A stretch of 64,000 nucleotides of DNA from Anarhynchus alexandrinus. Taxonomy: Eukaryota > Chordata > Aves > Charadriiformes > Charadriidae. This document shows, piece by piece, positions 37,370-48,174 of this stretch. The notes below the pieces were generated by a model. That model was given only the letters and a program-made list of their open reading frames with translations, did not search any database and was not told the DNA's origin. The stretch covers positions 2,072,732 through 2,136,731 of the forward strand of contig VUYV01000036.1 of assembly GCA_008711295.1 (NCBI GenBank), read 5' to 3'. Positions within the stretch are counted from its first letter, which is position 1. Each line of letters opens with the position of its first letter. Both the position numbers and the translations under genes were made by a program.

Positions 37370-37379
37370 TGATTGACAG
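37370..37379 (+). promoter_or_regulatory. PBX/MEIS-type composite site TGATTGACAG
   Basis: Exact match to the well-known PBX-MEIS heterodimer consensus. It sits in unique sequence with no promoter nearby, so any role would be as a distal element. A single 10-base match can arise by chance in 64 kb. Confidence 0.25.
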
Positions 37380-40300
37380 ATGGTAACAAGTCTCGAAGGA
37401 TTTATTGAGCATGAGAGCCTTTGGTCTCCAAGAGCTCGTTATATTATATCTAACATGTCAAGGCTACAGACTGCAAAGCAGGAAAATCTTTGAAAATTTT
37501 AATTAAAAAAACCCAAGGTCTGGAGTTGGGGCACTGAATGAGACTGGACAGCACTGCAAAACAATGGGGAAAGAAGGACACAGGGCACAAAAGGACCTTC
37601 TGCACACTGTGCAGTGTTCATTGCTGTAGTGTCCAGCTTGCAATACTTTGCCTTTGCAGATGAATCTGCAGATGGGCTTTAGGTGATGAAGAGCACTATA
37701 AAATTTCAAACAAGAGGGGGGCATAGAGACTACTTAACTTTGAACATAAGAGGATGTGTCCTCTAATCCTTTCTCTCTCGAGGCAGTAGGTACCTGAGGT
37801 TTCCCAGACCTGAACCGCCTCCTGAAACAGGACTACTTCAAACAGTGAGCCAGGCCTTCCATTTAAAGTGGTGTTCCTCTTCATCCAATTGCTTTTACTC
37901 AGTCAGTGTATGTGGGAGCTTCAGTTCTCTCCTGATCTCAAGCAAACTTGGTCAAGCATTTCTAGTCTTTCAGGAGCGTGCTGTAATTTCAGAGTGCAGG
38001 GAATACCTGTTTGTTGACTCATAGAAACTATCTCCTCCCTCACAGTAAGGAAATGATTGAATGCTGTTACCGCACAATTCGTGAAGAAGGCTCTCATCAT
38101 AAGGCTAATGAATGAAAGGGGATGTAAGTTATTCCAGCAGAAATCCAATACCTTGTGGGTGGACATCTCACCAAACTTCAGCTTTGTAAAAGTAATATTG
38201 TTAATTGAAAAGAAAAGATGATTAATATGAGATAGTACAATTTACCAGCCGTACAGTGTTCTTCAAACCTCACTAAATCCTTTGAGCATGCAAGATAATT
38301 TTCTCTGGTCTTCCGTCAGCAGTTGGAAATACCAAACAGTGGATATGAGAATGTGAATCATCTTTCCTCTCTCTTCCTCCACCTTATCAAAGATATATCT
38401 TTATGATTTTGATGCACTCCCACGCTGCAATTTCATATAGGCCACAAACAAGAGATAGGAGGTGGTCATCAACTGTTTGCATCTGCAGCCAGTAAATCCC
38501 AGCCAATATCCCAGTACAAAACCCATTAATTCTCAGCAAGGAGTAAATTCAAAGTTGCCTAGAGAAGTATGAAGGAGTGTTAGTACCACTACATTTTCTA
38601 CAAGTATTCCACTGATTTCCTTCTTTTTCCCAGCTCTCTCTATTCAAGTTGCATAGAAAATCTTTGTCCATGAGTCATGAAAATAAATAAACTGAAAACA
38701 GTACTTTTTTTTTAAAATGAAAGAGGCAAAATTCATGCAGGTTTTAATTTTTTTCTTTGCATGTTGGCATCAAAGCATAAATATACAGCCAGATAGTCTT
38801 AATTATGTATGACTGTTTCAATCCTTTTAAAGGTCTTTGCTGCTTCCAAGGCAGTGATTTCTGTTAAAAGGCAGTGACTGAACTAGAAGCCACAGGCCAT
38901 GTAAATTGCTTATCTATTGATTAGTCAGTAGAAAGTGCACAGTTGAAAAGAGTGAATCGGTTTTGCGTGGAGGCACCTTGAGTCTAACAATAAATGTCAT
39001 GTGTAATTTGGGACTAAAAACAAAGAAGTGAGTGGCTGCCTTTAGACACAATCTGACAGCTCAAATATGTTTGTTAAACCAGAGGGAGCCTAATAATAAC
39101 CTATTCAGGCAAATGTGACATTATCCAGCACGGAAATATGCTGGAAATAGTTGACTTTCTACACAAAAATGTTTTCAGTACCTCACTGACAGTCACTGGC
39201 AAATAATGTGGCAAACCTCTCCTTTCTTCAGATTTCTGCATTTTTTCTTTTTTATGTATAAAATTGTGTTCCATGCATGATATAATGAAACGGTTCCTAT
39301 TTTTCTGTTGAAATAGCCATAATATTACAGTACTTCTTATCATGCAGATAGTTATAGCGTGAAACTACGACAGTCAAAAGTTAAGGCATCAATGTGGATT
39401 CTTGTTATCTACTTTCATGCACAGACTTCACTTCTCTTGTGCTATGAATGTTTCCAATTTAATGGATGATCAAAATAATGATATTGTTAATTAATTTCAC
39501 ACTGCGTCTACTCCTTACCTCCTGCCACAGAGTGTTAATTCCTGGGTCTTTCCTGTCACCTCTGTCAAAATATATAAATGTTGCATTTTATTGATAAGTA
39601 GTGTGGCACCACACATGGTATCCCTGTGGTGCCCCTGTTTCACAAATCACGTGGAGCTGTACAGTGTGTCTTCTCCACTCTTGGAAAGCTAAGTTAAAAC
39701 ACAGTTAATATGTTTCTAGCCTGGGGGGCTGTAAATGGTTGTGACAGCTAAAAGGCTGGGGAATACCACATGTAACTCTGTGCAGTAGGTAGCGTTACGT
39801 GTTTTGATATGTCACTGTGTATCCCTCTGCTAAAAAAAAAAAAAATTGACTGAAAATTTAGATTAACATCTTTTGCTTGACCTTAGGCAAACCTCAAACA
39901 TACATGCCTAGATCTCCCCCAGTATAGAAACACTGCTTGTGGTAGTTATTTGGCTGAAAATTATGGCTGCTGCATGGTTGTACTAATTCAGGTTTCTGAT
40001 GCTCGCAACAAATGCCTGGGTTCTGAAGGATACTTTACAAACATAAAGCATCATTGTTGATGCTGCCTAGAAATCTTCACAGCAGTATTACATGCACTAG
40101 TAAGAGATTTTTAATTTCATCTCTGTTGAATCTTGATGTATCCCCCTCCATTAAGACCTGAGGGAAAACCAATTGAAAATTCCTATTTATCAGCCTGACA
40201 TGGAAGCAAAAAAACCTCTTGCTTCCACAGCAGAGACTCATGCCTCAAGTTACTTTCAAGTCCCATGCAGACATTTGCTATTTGCCCTGGCCACCCTTGA

Positions 40301-40474
40301 CTTCCCCCTCTCTCCTACCACGTGCTGCTGGAACTGCCCATTCTCCTTCTGCAGGGACTAGGCTCGTATCTCCTGGTGGAGATGGTAAAAGGAACCTTTT
40401 GACTGGGAAAAAAACCTGCAGGGTGATGAGAAACAAAGTGACTGCAATAGGGCTAGGGCAAAGTGACTGTAACT

Positions 40475-40874
40475 TGGCTCCCCAGTTCAAGAAAGACAGG
40501 GAACTACTGGAGAGAGTCCAGCAGAGGGCTGATCAAGGGAATTGAGCACCTCTCTTATGAAGAAAGGCTGAGACCTGTGTCTGTTTAGCCTGGAGAAGAG
40601 AAGACTGAGAGGGGATCTCATCAATGCTTATAAATATCTAAAAGGCGGGTGTCAAGAGGATGGGGCCAGACTCTTTACAGTGGTGCCCAGTGACAGGACA
40701 AGGGGCAACAGGCACAAACTGCAACACGGGAAATTCCATCTGAACATAAGGAAAAACTTCTTTACTTTGAGGGTGGCAGAGCATTGTAACAGGCTGCCCA
40801 GAGATGTTGTGGAGCCTCCTTCTCTGGAGGTATTCAAAACCCACCTGGATGCTATCCTGTGCAACCCGCTCTAG
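40475..40874 (+). pseudogene. CR1 ORF2 C-terminal remnant, frameshifted
   Basis: The first piece reads APQFKKDRELLERVQQRA and stops at 40545. The last piece, from about 40680 to the natural stop at 40874, reads [38 protein letters not shown] and [19 protein letters not shown]. The region between is shifted. Only the C-terminal end of the protein is represented. Confidence 0.8.
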
Positions 40875-40957
40875 GTGAACTTGCTTTGGCAGGGGAATTG
40901 GACTAGATGATCTTCGAAGGTCCCTTCCAACCCCTACCATTCTGTGATTCTGTGATC
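40475..40957 (+). mobile_element. CR1 LINE fragment, 5'-truncated
   Basis: Starts within the ORF2 C-terminal third (CCCCAGTTCAAGAAAGACAG), runs through GAGAAGAGAAGACTGAGAGG and ends with the typical 3' tip (ATTCTGTGATTCTGTGAT). The 3' UTR contains GACTAGATGATCTTCGAAGG and TCCCTTCCAACC. A short deletion and frameshifts follow the LLERVQQRA block, so coding capacity is gone. Confidence 0.9.
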
Positions 40958-40959
40958 CT

Positions 40960-42532
40960 GTAAGTTCTCTAAAATCTGCTACCAAAGCAACATCAGTATG
41001 ATTCTTGCTGCATTGCTTTACAGCCACAAGGTTGATGGGGAGAAATTGGAAATACAGTCTTCTCCTACTCCATGGCCTACTCCTACACAGTGCCTTACGG
41101 CACTAGGCATCTTTCTCCTCTTGTGCTCAGAGGCCTCTAATTCCAACATCCATGAAGTTGGTTTGGAAAACATCGAGCACCCCTACCTAATCCAACCAAA
41201 GTCAGTAGGAGCTGTGACTGCTACCCCAGCACTCCTCAGATTGGCTTTGTTAGTACAGATCACCAAAATAAAAAATTTACCTTAAGAGCAACTGTGTTGC
41301 GGAGCAGGATTCAAAGTTCAGGTGCTATGACTTCCCATCTTACACCTTGCTTGCATAGTCATGCACTCTTCTTTCCAAACTTGAGGCCAAAAGCAGATAT
41401 TTCAGTAGCAACAGTAGAAGAAAATGAACTAATGGAGGAGTCTGGCAACTAGATTTCCGTAGGCTCAAATCACTGGCTACCAGCAGCCAGGTGATAAACA
41501 AGAAGCTACATGGATTTAGCTCGAGTGGAAAAGCAATAAAGCAGCAAGGACAGGTGTAATAGAAGAAATGTTCCAGGCTGATATTGATCATCACCATCAT
41601 TCTTTCTTGCTTTTGTTTCAGTCCAAGTGAATTCTAGTAATTTCAAGTGTACTGACTTGCTTTTTCTCCAGATTATATTTTCTCTCCTTCCGCTCAGATG
41701 GGTTTGTTATGCAATAACTCTACAATGAGTGATAGGTGGGAAATAATGCTTCATTTAATTATTTGTTTGCCTTTGATATAATAGCGTTCTAGAATTTGTT
41801 TTGGAACACCACATTCCTCAAAAGTCTTAGCAGTTATTTTAAGACTGCAATCCAGCAGGCGCTCAGATGGGCTGGGCTAGTAAAATCTGAACAAAAGCTT
41901 GGAAATAATGAATAACCATTTCCACTGAATAACTGTGAAACAAAGTGGGCAACCTTTTCTGTCCTTTTCTCCCTATCAAAAATATCTAAAGACCATTATT
42001 TATCTAAATAAAAAGCAAAAAGGGTCCCAACGCCTTAGTACAGAAATTTTTAAAATTAAAAAGTAACAGGTTTTCATGATGCCAGCAGGTACTTCAGTGT
42101 TTATGACTGATTTTACCTAGTGGCTTTCAATTGCACTCTTCCCAAAGCAGCAGCAGAGGAGCCACTCCTGTGCAATCCTGAACAGCAACTTCCAGCAGCG
42201 TCACAGCAAAGCCAGCAGAAAGGTGACAATGCCCACTGTGCTGGAGACAGAACTGAAGTGGAAAGCAGGATCCTTCTAACATGGAGTTATAGTTCTTCCA
42301 GCAAGAAACAGACGGCCCCTTGAAATTGAAAACAATTGTGCTGCTCTTCACCCAGCCAGTGGTGCATTTTTGTGGGGATGAGCCATGGTTACTGCACCCA
42401 CTGGGGCACATGAGGACCCAACATCTCACTGCTTGTTTTGGCGAGGAGGTCTTAGTCCCACTGTCCCATATCAAATGTGAACATCCTAATATTCAGACAA
42501 CTGGGCACACAGTGTGGAGATTTTTACCAGAA
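40960..42532. other. Unique stretch between CR1 copies
   Basis: No gene recognised. A string near 41300-41340 (GGAGCAGGATTCAAAGTTCAGG) vaguely resembles a MIR 3' part but is too weak to call. Confidence 0.45.
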
Positions 42533-42533
42533 A

Positions 42534-42718
42534 TCATAGAATCATAAAACTATTTTGGTTAGAAGACACCTTTAAGATCACCAAGACCAAGTGTTAACCT
42601 AGCACTGCCAAGTTACCACTAAACTATGTCCCTCAGCACTACATCTACACATCTTTTAAATACCCGCAAGGGATGGCGACTCAACCACTTCCCTGGGCTG
42701 CCTGTTCCAATGAATGAC
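42534..42718 (-). mobile_element. CR1 3' tip
   Basis: Begins TCATAGAATCATAAAACTAT on the + strand and continues through CTAGCACTGCCAAG, CCCTCAGCACTACATCTACA and CCACTTCCCTGGGCTGCCTG. It is the same subfamily type as the 43952-45250 copy (both have the AACCTAGCACTGCCAAG block). It covers the 3' UTR and the last part of ORF2 only. Confidence 0.88.
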
Positions 42719-42719
42719 A

Positions 42720-43950
42720 TGTGTCAGGGCCCCGCATGCCCAGGCAGGCTCAGCAGCCTTTCCCTCTGCGCCTGTCCCAACAGCACCATGGGGAAGCTGT
42801 GGGGCTCCTGCTAAGCCTGAGTACCAGCTCCATGAAGCTCGGCTCTGAGGAAGTCATCTTACAGACAAGCAACCTCAGCCATACCACCTGGACACACAGA
42901 CACATGTCAGCGCCTGTGAGTAAGAGGGTACAAGCATGAGTGGGTGAAAGCCAGGGCAAACTGAGTGTCAGCTAAGTAGCTTCTGTTTGAAGTAGACATC
43001 ACTTTGCCTTTCCAAAAGATCTCATATGAAGTTTCATTAATTATTTTCCTGCAACAGAAGAGCATTGCTCAAAAACTGCCCTTCTGAAACTGTTTCACTT
43101 TGTATAGGGTGCTTAACGTTTTGCTCTGGAAGAGTGGGAACATCCTCAGAGCTCCTCAGAAGATCCTCACTCTCTGCCGAAGACAGAAAAGAGAGCATAA
43201 CCATATACAGAAAGCGTTAAGCAAAATCTAATTGATAAGAAAGATCCGTGTATGTTTTTACAGTCAAAGAAAACAGTTTTTCCTTATACAATAGCATGGA
43301 TGATGGAAACTATAACAATTTGAAAGTGGATAAAAAAAAATCAATAGACTTGCCAAACTATGTGCCGGAGAATAGGTAGAGAAAATGGTAATTGTGCTTG
43401 GCAAAATCTGGGTATACATTTTTGACCAAGTGCTAAAGTAGTGTATTTTAGACACATAAGTAAGTTTGAAATAACTTAAAATAGCTACTTAATTTTGACT
43501 ACGTCAGAACCATATTCGTTACATTTTCTTTAATACAAGAGATCATTGTTTTAAGAAGACTGCAATTGCTTTTCATTATGCAAAGATAATAATCTTCAGT
43601 AAGTGGAAAAGCTCTCTGCACCATTGGTAAAATTCATATCAGAAAATGTTTCATACAAGAACCATATAATTGGAATATAAAAGTAATAAAATAAGAGAGT
43701 GAAATCGTACGAGGGTGAAATCATTCTGCTCTCATCTAAGGAGGAATATAAATGTGTATGGGAGAAACACATGCAGTTTCTTTGGGGACAATCTGCCATA
43801 TCAGTCTAGGACTCAATTCTGATGAGACCTTGTTTTTCACAGTTTAGTATTTTTGTGAACATTAATATTTTTTTTGCTATTCCTGCTTGAAAATCAGTGT
43901 GGATATTAACTGCTTAAAGGGCACTTTTTGAAGCGCTTGAAACAGAGGAT
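42720..43950. other. Unique stretch between two CR1 copies
   Basis: A Kozak-like CACCATGGGG occurs near 42785 but the frame closes after 8 codons. No gene or repeat is recognised. Confidence 0.5.
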
Positions 43951-44124
43951 CACATAGAATCATAGAATTGTCTAGATTGGAAGGGACCTTTAAGATCATC
44001 AAGTCCAACCATTAACCTAGCACTGCCAAGTCCACTACTAATCTATGTCCCTAAGCACAACATCTACCAGTCTTTTAAAGACCTCCAGAGATGGCGATTC
44101 CACCACTTCCCTGGGCAACCTGTT

Positions 44125-44754
44125 TCAATGTTTAACAACCCTTTCTGTGCAGAAATTGTTCCAAATATCCAATCTAACCCTACCCTGGCATAACTTGGGG
44201 CCATTTCCTCTTGTCCTATCATATGTTACAAGTGAGAAGAGACCAACCCCCAGCTCTCTACAACCTCCTTTCAGGTAGTTGTGGAGAGCAATAAGGTCTC
44301 CCCTCAGCCTCCTTTTCTCCAGACTAAACAACCCCAGTTCCCTCAGCCGCTCCTCATAAGACTTGTTCTCCAGACCCCTCACCAGCTTCATTGCGCTTCT
44401 CTGGACACGCTCCAGCACCTCAATGTCTTTCTTGTAGTGAGGGGCCCAAAACTGAACGCAGTACTCGAGGTGGGGCCTCACCAGTGCTGGGTACAGGGGG
44501 ATGATCACTTCCCTAGTCCTGCTGGCCACACTATTCCTGATACAGGGCAGGATGCCATTGGCCTTCTTGGCTACCTGGGCACACTGCCGGCTCACATTCA
44601 GCCGGCTGTCGACCAACACCCCCAGGTCCTTTTCTGCCGGGCAGCTTTCCTGCCACCCTTCCCCAAGCCTGTAGAGCTGCATGGGGTTGTTGTGACCCAT
44701 GTGCAGGACCCGGCACTTGGCCTTGTTGAATCTCATACCATTGGCCTCAGCCCA
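44125..44754 (-). pseudogene. CR1 ORF2 C-terminal remnant
   Basis: About 210 codons, with [54 protein letters not shown] and [18 protein letters not shown]. It stops at 44125, before the usual C-terminal end, where the CR1 frame is closed by a stop just after RVVKH. It is in the same frame as the RT piece upstream, separated by TGA (44755-44757) and TAG (44779-44781). Confidence 0.88.
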
Positions 44755-44778
44755 TCAATCCAGCCTGTCCATATCTCT

Positions 44779-45138
44779 CTAGAGAGCCATCCTACCCTCA
44801 AGCAGATCAACATTCCCACCTAAGTTGGTGTCATCTGCAAACTTACTGAGGGTGCATTTGATCCCCACATCCAAGTCATTGATAAAGATATTAAAGAAAA
44901 CCGACCCCAGTACCGAGCCCTGGAGAACACCACTTGTGACTGGCCACCAACTGGATTTAACTCCATTCACCACAACTCTCTGGGCATGGCCATCCAGCCA
45001 GTTTTTTACTGAGCAAAGGGTACACCCATCCAAGCCACGAGCAGCCAGTTTCTCCAGGAGAATGCTGTGGGAAACCGTGTCAAAGGCTTTACTGAAGCCC
45101 AGGTAAACAACATCCACAGCTTTTCCCTTATCCACTAA
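44779..45138 (-). pseudogene. CR1 reverse-transcriptase remnant with catalytic FADD kept
   Basis: Shows [20 protein letters not shown] (motif A, the aspartate of its first turn replaced by glycine), [32 protein letters not shown] and [16 protein letters not shown] is the catalytic motif of this RT family. A TGA at 45139-45141 closes the frame upstream and a TAG at 44779-44781 closes it downstream. The element lacks the endonuclease. Confidence 0.88.
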
Positions 45139-45254
45139 TCAGGTCACCTTGTCATAGAAGCAGATCAGATTAGTCAAGCAGGACCTGCCTTTCATGAACC
45201 CATACTGACTGGGCCTGATCGCCTGGTTGCCCTGCATGTGCCACATAATGACAA

Positions 45255-47570
45255 CATCCTTCCTGTTGTAAAGTTAACAGTTTAATATCTGGCTTCAATA
45301 GGAGTGGCGACCTCGACACTCATTTTTCCTTTTCCTCATTTAGCATTATCCCTTTTGTATGTAAACATATCTTGCCATCTAACATTTTGGGAAGAATCTT
45401 CTTGTATCTACGACATTTTAAGGCAATAAGAAAAATGAGGTTTGGAAGTGGAAGTAATTTCATTTACAACACCAACCAGTATTTTTGTAAAATACATGAG
45501 TCTTTCAAACTCACAAGCCCTCCTTAAGGTCTTCATCACAATAAATTTGAGGGTTGAGTATTATTTATCAATAATTAAAAAAAAAAACAAAAACAAAAAC
45601 AAAACTGGCCTTGTACAGTTTCTTCAATGTTTACTAATAAAAAATAAAACATAAAAGTTGAATAAGCAGTGTTATCAATATACTGCTTTTTAAATGCTTC
45701 TTGCCCTGAAAGATCCTCCATTAAAATTATTAAAAAAAAAAAGCAATGCAACTAAATTTAAAACTTCATAGCCTTTCTATAGCATTAACTGACTGATATG
45801 AACTAAGTTGGACCTTCTCCACAACTCTGATAACACAAAACATGTCCAAAAGGAAGGCTGAAGTAGTTTCTCTTTGCATGGTGATACAGTTGTTTAAGAA
45901 AAGGGTATCACTTAGATTATAAAACTTTTTTTAAAAAATTTTAATTCTAAATGCTTAGTTTTATTTTTTTAAACCTCTTACAAAAATTATCTTAAAGAGA
46001 AACTGTTTTAATTAAGGAATTTCTCCAGAAAAAAAATATTAAAAAAAAAAAGTTTTCACAGAAGCCTAAGCATTTTCAGCAAGAAAAAAATGTATAATTA
46101 AATTTTTAACAATGATAAAATACTCTTACAATGAAACAAGTTACAAATTCCTGTCTGTGCCCATTCATTCAAATCAGTGTTAGCTAGGGATAACTTCAGT
46201 GAGTACCATGGCTCACATGAAGGCAATAATAGTGCTCGCTGAGACCTACAGCCTTCACATGAATAAAACAGATAATGTTGAAGACAAACTGCTGTTGGTT
46301 TGCCTAAAGCTATTTACAAATTCTTTTAGAACTCTTTTTAATATTAATAACCCCGTCTCCAGACACACCAAGATTACAGTCCATGAACAACTACTCCAGG
46401 GAGAGCAAAAGGTCACTGAAAGCCTTGTCCAGTGTCAGGCCAGAAACCAAGTCTACTTCTCACGGGCTGGAGTAATAAATAACATAGACATCTGCTGGGG
46501 AACTTCTCCTTGCAGAGCTGCACCGAGCACTGCAATCTGCGTGACTGTATCTTGAGATGTTATCTAAATCAAGCTCCCTTTCTTTAGGCATGAATATTAA
46601 TCTGTACTCTAGTTCTGAGCAGCAGCTGTGCAAAACACATGCCATTTCCACCCTGGATCTAAAAAAAACCCACTTAAATACATGTTCGGATGTCCTTATT
46701 TTAGGAAGATATTCTGGTGAATATTTAAGTACATGCTCAAGATGTACCTGGCAATGAAAGGTCACAGTATTTTCAGTACAACAACAAGATCTAAACTGAA
46801 GAAGTTAAAGGTGCTTCTAGGGACTACTAGGTAAAATGATATGAGAATGATTTGACTTTGACGTTGAAGACAATTCATCTTTGTTCATTAGACAGAAGGG
46901 TAATGAGCCTGTTATGTGTCTTTTTGTTAGGACTGAAAGATGTTTTGACTAAATAGAGTAAAGTAAGTTGATTTGATTCTTTCAAATTATATTCATGAAA
47001 CAAGTTGTTTTGACTTTGAAATAATTCAGTTTTAAGAATAATGCTAACACTTTTCTTCCGTAAATACATATGTGTCTATGCTTAAATCAACTGAATATGG
47101 TGCCCTGCCTTTATAATGGAGTCATAATGGCCACGTGCTATAATTTAACAAGTATATAGGTATGTTGGTGCAAAAACAAAAAGGAGTTAAGAACGATTCT
47201 TTGGAGACATTCCCTAAAGTGACAACGTGGTGAACTTTGTTCAACCTCTTTTTTCTGTCATACCAAGATTTTGAACAAATTCACTTTTAGAACTGACTTT
47301 CATTTAACAGTAAGAGGAATACCTTTTATTTAGTTTGCTTTTTGCTGTGGAAGCACAGGTCCTACAGGGGATCTCAAGTAAGGCGTAGATCTACTATTAT
47401 TCCAAGCTGGAGAGTTGCTGAGTTACTTGGGCTTCCTTGCTGCTAGCCTAGGACAAACAGATAACAGCCCCTCAGAGGCAGAGCTGGTGAAATGTCTGTT
47501 CAAAGCCATAAGGCAGGACTGTTTGGCAGAGAGGACAGAAGAGTTTGGGGACCTGCAGAGACTGCCTGTA
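45255..47570. other. Unique AT-rich stretch, no gene recognised
   Basis: Includes a CAAAAA-type tract at 45577-45604 and several A and T runs between 45730 and 46100. A 118-codon + frame (46199-46555) and a 101-codon minus frame overlapping it match no known family. Confidence 0.5.
45577..45604. repeat. (CAAAAA)n simple repeat
   Basis: An 11-base A run followed by three CAAAA/CAAAAA units. Confidence 0.85.
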
Positions 47571-47576
47571 TCAAGA

Positions 47577-48172
47577 TCATAGAATCATAGAATGGTTTAG
47601 GTTGGAAGGGACCTTAAAGATCATGTGGTTCCAACCCCCCTGCCATAGGCAGGGACACCTCCCACTAGAACAGGTTGCTCAAAGACCCCTCCAGCCTGGC
47701 CTTAAACACCTCCAGGGATGGGGCTTCCACAACTTCCCTGGGCAACCAGTTCCAGTGCCTCACCACCCTCAGAGTGAAAAATTTTTTCCTAATATCTATT
47801 CTAAATCTCCCCTCTTCCAGTTTGAAGCCATAATCCCGCATCCTATCACTACATGCCCTTGTAAAAACTCCCTCTCCAGCTTTCCTGTAGGCGCCCTTCA
47901 GATACTGGAAGGTTGCTCTAAGGTCTCCCCGGAGTCTTCTCTTCTCCAGGCTGAACAACCCCAACTCTCTCAACTTGTCTTCATAGGAGAGGTGTTCCAA
48001 CCCTTTGATCGTCTTCATGGCCCTCCTCTGGACCTGCTCCAATAGGTCCATGTCCTTCTTATGTTGAGGGCTCCAGAGCTGGACACAATATTGCAGGTGG
48101 GGTCTCACAAGAGTGGAGCAGAGGGGCAGAATCACCTCCCTCAACCTTCTGGCCATGCAAGATTTTGATGCA
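47577..48172 (-). mobile_element. CR1 LINE fragment, 5'-truncated
   Basis: Begins with a clean 3' tip, TCATAGAATCATAGAATGGT, then the GGTTGGAAGGGACC tip sequence. The minus strand encodes the ORF2 C-terminus without interruption. The 5' end falls in the TTTTGATGCA block near 48172. It looks less diverged than most other copies here, together with the one at 60.25-61.26 kb. Confidence 0.92.
47665..48160 (-). pseudogene. CR1 ORF2 C-terminal remnant, uninterrupted
   Basis: About 165 codons open to the natural stop at 47665, including [57 protein letters not shown] and [19 protein letters not shown]. It lacks all enzymatic domains. The start codon at 48180 lies in flanking sequence and is not meaningful. 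Confidence 0.88.
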
Positions 48173-48174
48173 AC

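Larger units (their letters stand above)
31283..40474. other. Unique stretch, no gene recognised
   Basis: No CR1 or LTR end is present in about 9 kb, the longest such interval here along with 24-31 kb. One ambiguous base lies at 31597. Open frames up to 113 codons (34601-34942, +, starting with a hydrophobic stretch) match nothing known. A two-copy repeat at 34419-34462 and a PBX/MEIS-type site at 37370 are listed separately. Confidence 0.5.
43952..45250 (-). mobile_element. CR1 LINE copy, about 1.3 kb, 5'-truncated
   Basis: The 3' tip (CATAGAATCATAGAATTG) is at 43952. The minus strand then carries 3' UTR, the ORF2 C-terminal third and most of the RT domain, ending in CR1-type sequence near 45250. 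The reading frame is unusually well kept: three in-frame stops but apparently no frameshift between 45141 and 44125. Single-base stops in a kept frame suggest fewer indels than in the 14.8-16.7 kb copy. Confidence 0.92.

Noticed and set aside
41290..41345. MIR-like 3' string
   Set aside because: Match too short and interrupted; cannot be separated from chance.
42785..42814. Kozak-like ATG after a short CR1 tip
   Set aside because: The frame ends after eight codons.
44281..44823. 180-codon + strand frame
   Set aside because: Antisense shadow of CR1 ORF2.
47545..48045. 166-codon + strand frame
   Set aside because: Antisense shadow of the CR1 copy at 47.6-48.2 kb.
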